Origin: Thermothelomyces thermophilus ATCC 42464
Taxonomy: Eukaryota; Ascomycota; Sordariomycetes; Sordariales; Chaetomiaceae
Assembly (NCBI RefSeq): GCF_000226095.1
Contig: NC_016472.1
Span: 7,874,001-7,938,000 of the forward strand
Direction of reading: 5' to 3'
Length of the DNA: 64,000 nucleotides
The notes under the pieces are model-generated. The model worked only from the letters and a program-made list of their open reading frames with translations. It searched no databases and had not been told where the DNA came from. A program made the translations under genes and the position numbers. Below are positions 60,792 through 64,000 of the stretch, piece by piece. Every line of letters starts with the position of its first letter. Within the stretch, counting starts at the first letter, position 1.

Positions 60792-61675
60792 CGTGCCGGG
60801 TTGCGAGGCGATTATGCCGATTTGAGGTGGCGGGCGAGATCAGATATCCTATCCAGCAACCAAGCGCAGGGCTAAGGAGCGTCGGGCGCTCCTTGAATCA
60901 CCTATGATTTGGCATCGGGCGGCGTGCGGAAGGCGGGCAGAGGCGGCGGTGAAGCGAACTGGTCGCCCGACGTTCGATGCGACTCACTTTGCGTTCCCGG
61001 TCGGCTGGATATCCTGCATCAATAAGGCGCAGCTTGTCTGTCAACAGCGACGGTTCGTTGGGTGCCACAGCAAACGCGGGGAGAAGACGCTTTAATAGTA
61101 AATAGTACTCACTGGGACAGCCGAGAGCCGAAGCAGCTCTTCCACTGTTTGCTATCGACCGCGATTTGGAGGAAGGAACGGCACAGTCGTTTCAGGTTGT
61201 CGGCTGCTGAAGTTAAGGCATCGAGATTGTGTAGTGCAGGGATGCCAACTTCGTCGCCGCGGGCCCACGGTCCTGATGTTTGTGTGGTCCCTCCTCCTCT
61301 TTACACACTATCCGTACTCTTGTCGGGTTAACCCACCTTGTCGCGCTCCTCGTCCGCCGCCTTTCCGCTTCCTGGCCCCTGAAAGCCGAGAAACTGGAGG
61401 TAAATTCGGGCCCCTGATTGGCTGCATGCACGAGATCTGCCAAGACCTCATCACCCCGGAATCAGTGCCCACCAAGCATTTGTATGCAACCCCGATAAGC
61501 CGCGTTAATATGGGGAAATTGTGAGGCAAGCTGGCATCTTTGAATCAAGCCTTGCGGCCGTACGACGAGATCGACGAGGCTCTGCAGGTGAAAGAAAGGA
61601 TTTCGAGCAGAGGTCGAGGTCCGGCCTCTGTTATTGTGTTTGACAAAAAGCTAGGCATTCCTGGGGGCCCATTAT
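60792..61675. other. Divergent promoter region
   Basis: 884 bp between the zinc-transporter gene (minus) and ALG1 (plus). Open frames here are short and featureless. No canonical TATA element was seen. Confidence 0.6.
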
Positions 61676-63214
61676 ATGCCTCCCGTGGCTGCCCCATTGG
61701 CAAGCATGATCGCCCTGTTGCTGTACTTGCTGCTTATCTGCATCTCCAACTTAGCGATTCTTGCTGCGTACTACTTCCTCACCCTGACCAAGTACGACGG
61801 ACCCCCGGCCGGCTCACCAAACGAACCAGTCTCGGTCCACGTTCTTGTCCTCGGTGATGTCGGGCGCAGTCCGCGCATGACCTACCATGCCTTGAGCATA
61901 GCAAAACATGGAGGAAGGGTGAACTTGGTCGGATACCTCGGTGCGTCTGCCGTTAGATGGACCGAGAGAGTGTGTTCCCGAGTTTGGATTGGATAAGCTA
62001 ATGCATGCAACACAGAAACCCCTCCTCATCCCGACATTGCCAACAGCCCCGGAATCACCATCACCCCCATCCCCACGCCGCCTAGCAGGCCGGCATCCAT
62101 CCCCTTCCTTCTGTTCGCCCCATGGAAGGTTCTGCATCAGGTCTACCACCTCACCCGCCTCCTCGCCCGCCTTCTCCCGCCGGCGCAATGGATCCTCGTT
62201 CAGAACCCACCGAGCATCCCGACTCTCGCCATTGCCGGTCTGGTCTGCTACTTGCGCAATAGCAAGCTCATAATCGACTGGCACAACTACGGCTGGACCA
62301 TTCTCGCCGGCACGCGAGGGCGCAGTCACCCTTTCGTGGCCCTCTCCAAGCTCTACGAATGCTACTTTGGCCGCCTCGGCCACCTCCATCTGACAGTGAC
62401 GCACGCCATGGCCGCCCAGCTGCGCAGGCCCCCTTACTCGCTCCCGCAGCGCATCCTAGCCGTGCACGACCGGCCGGCCGCCATCTTCCGGCCCCTCGCC
62501 TCGCCCTCCGCCCGGAAAGAGATCCTCCACAGGGTCCTCGAGGACTTCCCGGAACGAGCCCTCATCCCAGCCATCCTCTCCGGCGCCACCCGCCTCGTCG
62601 TGAGCAGCACCAGCTGGACGCCCGACGAGGACTTCTCCCTCCTGCTCGACGCCCTCGTCCGATACGCATCGGCTGCCGACACCACCACCACCACCACTAC
62701 TACCACCACCACCACCACGAAGACTACCGACGGGACGCGCACCCCGCTCCTGGCCATCATCACCGGCAAGGGCCCGCAGCGGGACCTGTACGTGCGCCGG
62801 GTCGCCGAGCTGACGGCGGCCGGCCGCCTGCCCAACGTGCGCGTCGCCACGGCCTTCCTGCCCTTTGCCGACTACGCGGCCCTGCTGGCCTGCGCCGACC
62901 TGGGCATCTGCCTGCACAAGAGCAGCTCGGGCGTCGACCTGCCCATGAAGGTGGTGGACATGTTCGGCGTCGGCCTGCCCGTGGCCGCCTACCGCGGCTA
63001 CGAGAGCTTCGGGGAGCTGGTCAAGGAGGGCGAGAACGGAGCCGGCTTCGAGACGGCCGAGGAGCTGGCGGGCATTCTGGGGCGCTTGTTGGGAGATGGT
63101 GGTGGGAAGGCGGAGCTGGAGCGGCTGAGGAGAGGGGCTGTCAAGGAGGGGAGTAGAAGGTGGGACGAGGAGTGGGATTCCGCGGTTGGGAAGGTCATGG
63201 GGTTCGTGTCTTAG
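61676..63214 (+). CDS. ALG1: Chitobiosyldiphosphodolichol beta-mannosyltransferase
   Basis: Two exons, 61676-61940 and 62016-63214 (75-bp intron, GTGCGT...ACACAG), give 487 residues; yeast Alg1 has 449. It transfers the first mannose from GDP-mannose to GlcNAc2-PP-dolichol on the cytosolic face of the ER. An N-terminal anchor ([19 protein letters not shown]) is followed by [20 protein letters not shown] and, across the splice, [14 protein letters not shown], an Alg1 signature. Further blocks are [27 protein letters not shown] and the C-terminal donor-binding region [20 protein letters not shown] with [11 protein letters not shown] run of 13 Thr (about residue 310) encoded by ACC/ACT repeats sits in a loop between [18 protein letters not shown] and [12 protein letters not shown]. 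It accounts for part of the extra length. The gene appears intact. Confidence 0.96.
62680..62719 (+). repeat. (ACC)n coding microsatellite in ALG1
   Basis: About 13 consecutive ACC/ACT codons, giving a polythreonine loop. Length variation here would stay in frame. Confidence 0.9.
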
Positions 63215-63533
63215 ATTGTATTTCGCTTGTTAATAATTCGCTCCTCTTTATTTTTATAGAAACCGAGGTTCCCATGTTTCCTACTATTTCGCCCTTCAAC
63301 ATGTCGCCATCCTCTTGGATCCCAACCAGCTCTGCTCCCCCATCCCCCCACCCTTTTCTCAACGATATGTCGTCGGAGACTCCCGCTTTCTGGACTGTTC
63401 CCATGCGGCCAATTTACCGTTCGAAATCCCCTCCTAGTTCGCACTCTGTTCCAAACCCCGCCTCCCCCTTCCCCCCTTCTCCCCCATCTCCCTTCTACCG
63501 CCTTCTTTCCAAACACAACCCGCCAAGATGCGC
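63215..63533. other. Intergenic between convergent genes
   Basis: About 320 bp between the ALG1 stop and the E2 gene stop, rich in C/T on the plus strand. A 125-codon frame crosses it but is proline/serine-rich and featureless, so it is not called. Confidence 0.6.
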
Positions 63534-63898
63534 TTAATCCTCCCCCAAGCTCTCCCTCACACACTTCCGGCACTGTCTCCTGAACTCCTTGCTCTTTCCC
63601 TCCCGCTCCTCACGCAGCAGCCTTGCCGCCTCGACATTGGCGGGGCTCTCGTCGTTCGGGTCCTCAAACAGGCTGATGACGCTCAGGAGGATCGTCTCGG
63701 GCGTCTGCACGGGGCTCCAGCGCTCGCTGGCCGACTCGTAGCCGTACTTGTCCTCTTCGGGGGGGTGCAGAATGCTGATGCAGAGCTCGCCGCTCGGGTA
63801 GATGTTCGGGTGGAAGGGGATCGGCGCCTGGAAGACCATCTTAGGGGGCATGAGCGGGTAGGTCGGAGGGAAGGTGAGATGCGCGCGGAAGTTGCCTC
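63534..63898 (-). CDS. Ubiquitin-conjugating enzyme E2, UBE2G/Ubc7 class (3' exon, partial)
   Basis: The 3' exon of an E2. It begins at 63898 after acceptor CTTTAG, with two bases of a Gly codon (GGNFRAHLTFPPTYPLMPP); the 5' exons lie beyond the window. Visible landmarks are the YPLMPPKM strand, HPNIYPSGELCISILHPP with the catalytic Cys that carries ubiquitin, and the insert after it (EEDKYGYESASERWSPVQTP) typical of Ubc7/UBE2G/Cdc34-type E2s. NDESPANVEAA and a basic C-terminal helix (RRQCRKCVRESLGED) follow. Members serve ER-associated degradation with Hrd1/Doa10-type ligases or related pathways. Assignment between UBE2G1 and UBE2G2 branches is open. An apparent in-frame ATG at 63932 lies in the intron and should not be taken as the start. 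Confidence 0.9.
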
Positions 63899-63960
63899 CT
63901 AAAGGAAGGGTGCCGGAATCATTAGCTCCCATATCTGCACAGTACCAGAGGTCGAGGGAG

Positions 63961-63986
63961 AAAAAAAAAAAAGGGGGGGGGGGGGG
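63961..63986. repeat. A12-G14 homopolymer pair
   Basis: Adjacent A and G runs. On the minus strand they are C14 T12, upstream of the E2 gene's acceptor, so they probably lie in its intron as pyrimidine-rich sequence. Confidence 0.85.
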
Positions 63987-64000
63987 TTGCGGGGCTAAGG

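Noticed and set aside
1-64000. tRNA or rRNA genes
   Set aside because: I looked for B-box-like GGTTCGANTCC and cloverleaf context and found none convincing; a covariance-model scan would be decisive.

Overview
The window reads as nuclear DNA of a filamentous ascomycete (Pezizomycotina, most likely a Sordariomycete). Its genes are GC-rich, carry short introns (about 55-270 bp) with GT-AG borders and CTRAY-type branch sites, and belong to typical fungal families. They are separated by large AT-rich blocks in which transposons are shredded by C-to-T / G-to-A changes at CpA/TpG sites, the signature of repeat-induced point mutation (RIP). The species is not identified.

Layout. (1) 1-7956: a gene-poor GC-rich segment with a small hypothetical gene, a C2H2 finger gene and an F-box gene. 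(2) 7959-28863: a three-level transposon nest. A 1.3-kb Tc1/mariner element (perfect 26-bp terminal inverted repeats, TA target) was split by Ty3/Gypsy-like element A (449-bp LTRs, about 11.9 kb without its insert). A was in turn split in its RNase H region by chromovirus element B (457-bp LTRs, 7622 bp). (3) 28866-46126: a housekeeping gene island: MFS transporter, histidine-phosphatase-like protein, GPI8, a TFIIIC 90-kDa-type subunit, and a carnitine/acylcarnitine carrier. (4) 46127-58672: a second nest, a RIP-mutated LINE on the minus strand split by chromovirus element C (433-bp LTRs, target duplication CCTTT), a relative of B. (5) 58673-64000: an Msc2-like zinc transporter, ALG1, and the 3' exon of a UBE2G/Ubc7-type E2.

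How the parts work together. Four genes act at or near the endoplasmic reticulum: GPI8 (GPI-anchor attachment), ALG1 (first mannose on lipid-linked oligosaccharide), the Msc2-like zinc transporter, and an E2 of the ERAD class. The other genes are independent housekeeping functions (Pol III transcription, mitochondrial acylcarnitine import). Genes face each other mostly as convergent or divergent pairs. Both nests were built by insertion of later elements into older ones. The chromodomain of C (and, by homology, B) gives a mechanism for targeting heterochromatin.

The most unusual object is element A. Between its integrase and its 3' LTR it has about 3.8 kb not expected in a fungal Gypsy element. 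This stretch keeps one long RIP-broken sense frame and one long RIP-broken antisense frame, neither of which I recognise. All exon borders were read by eye from splice consensus and frame continuity; no alignments or searches were run.
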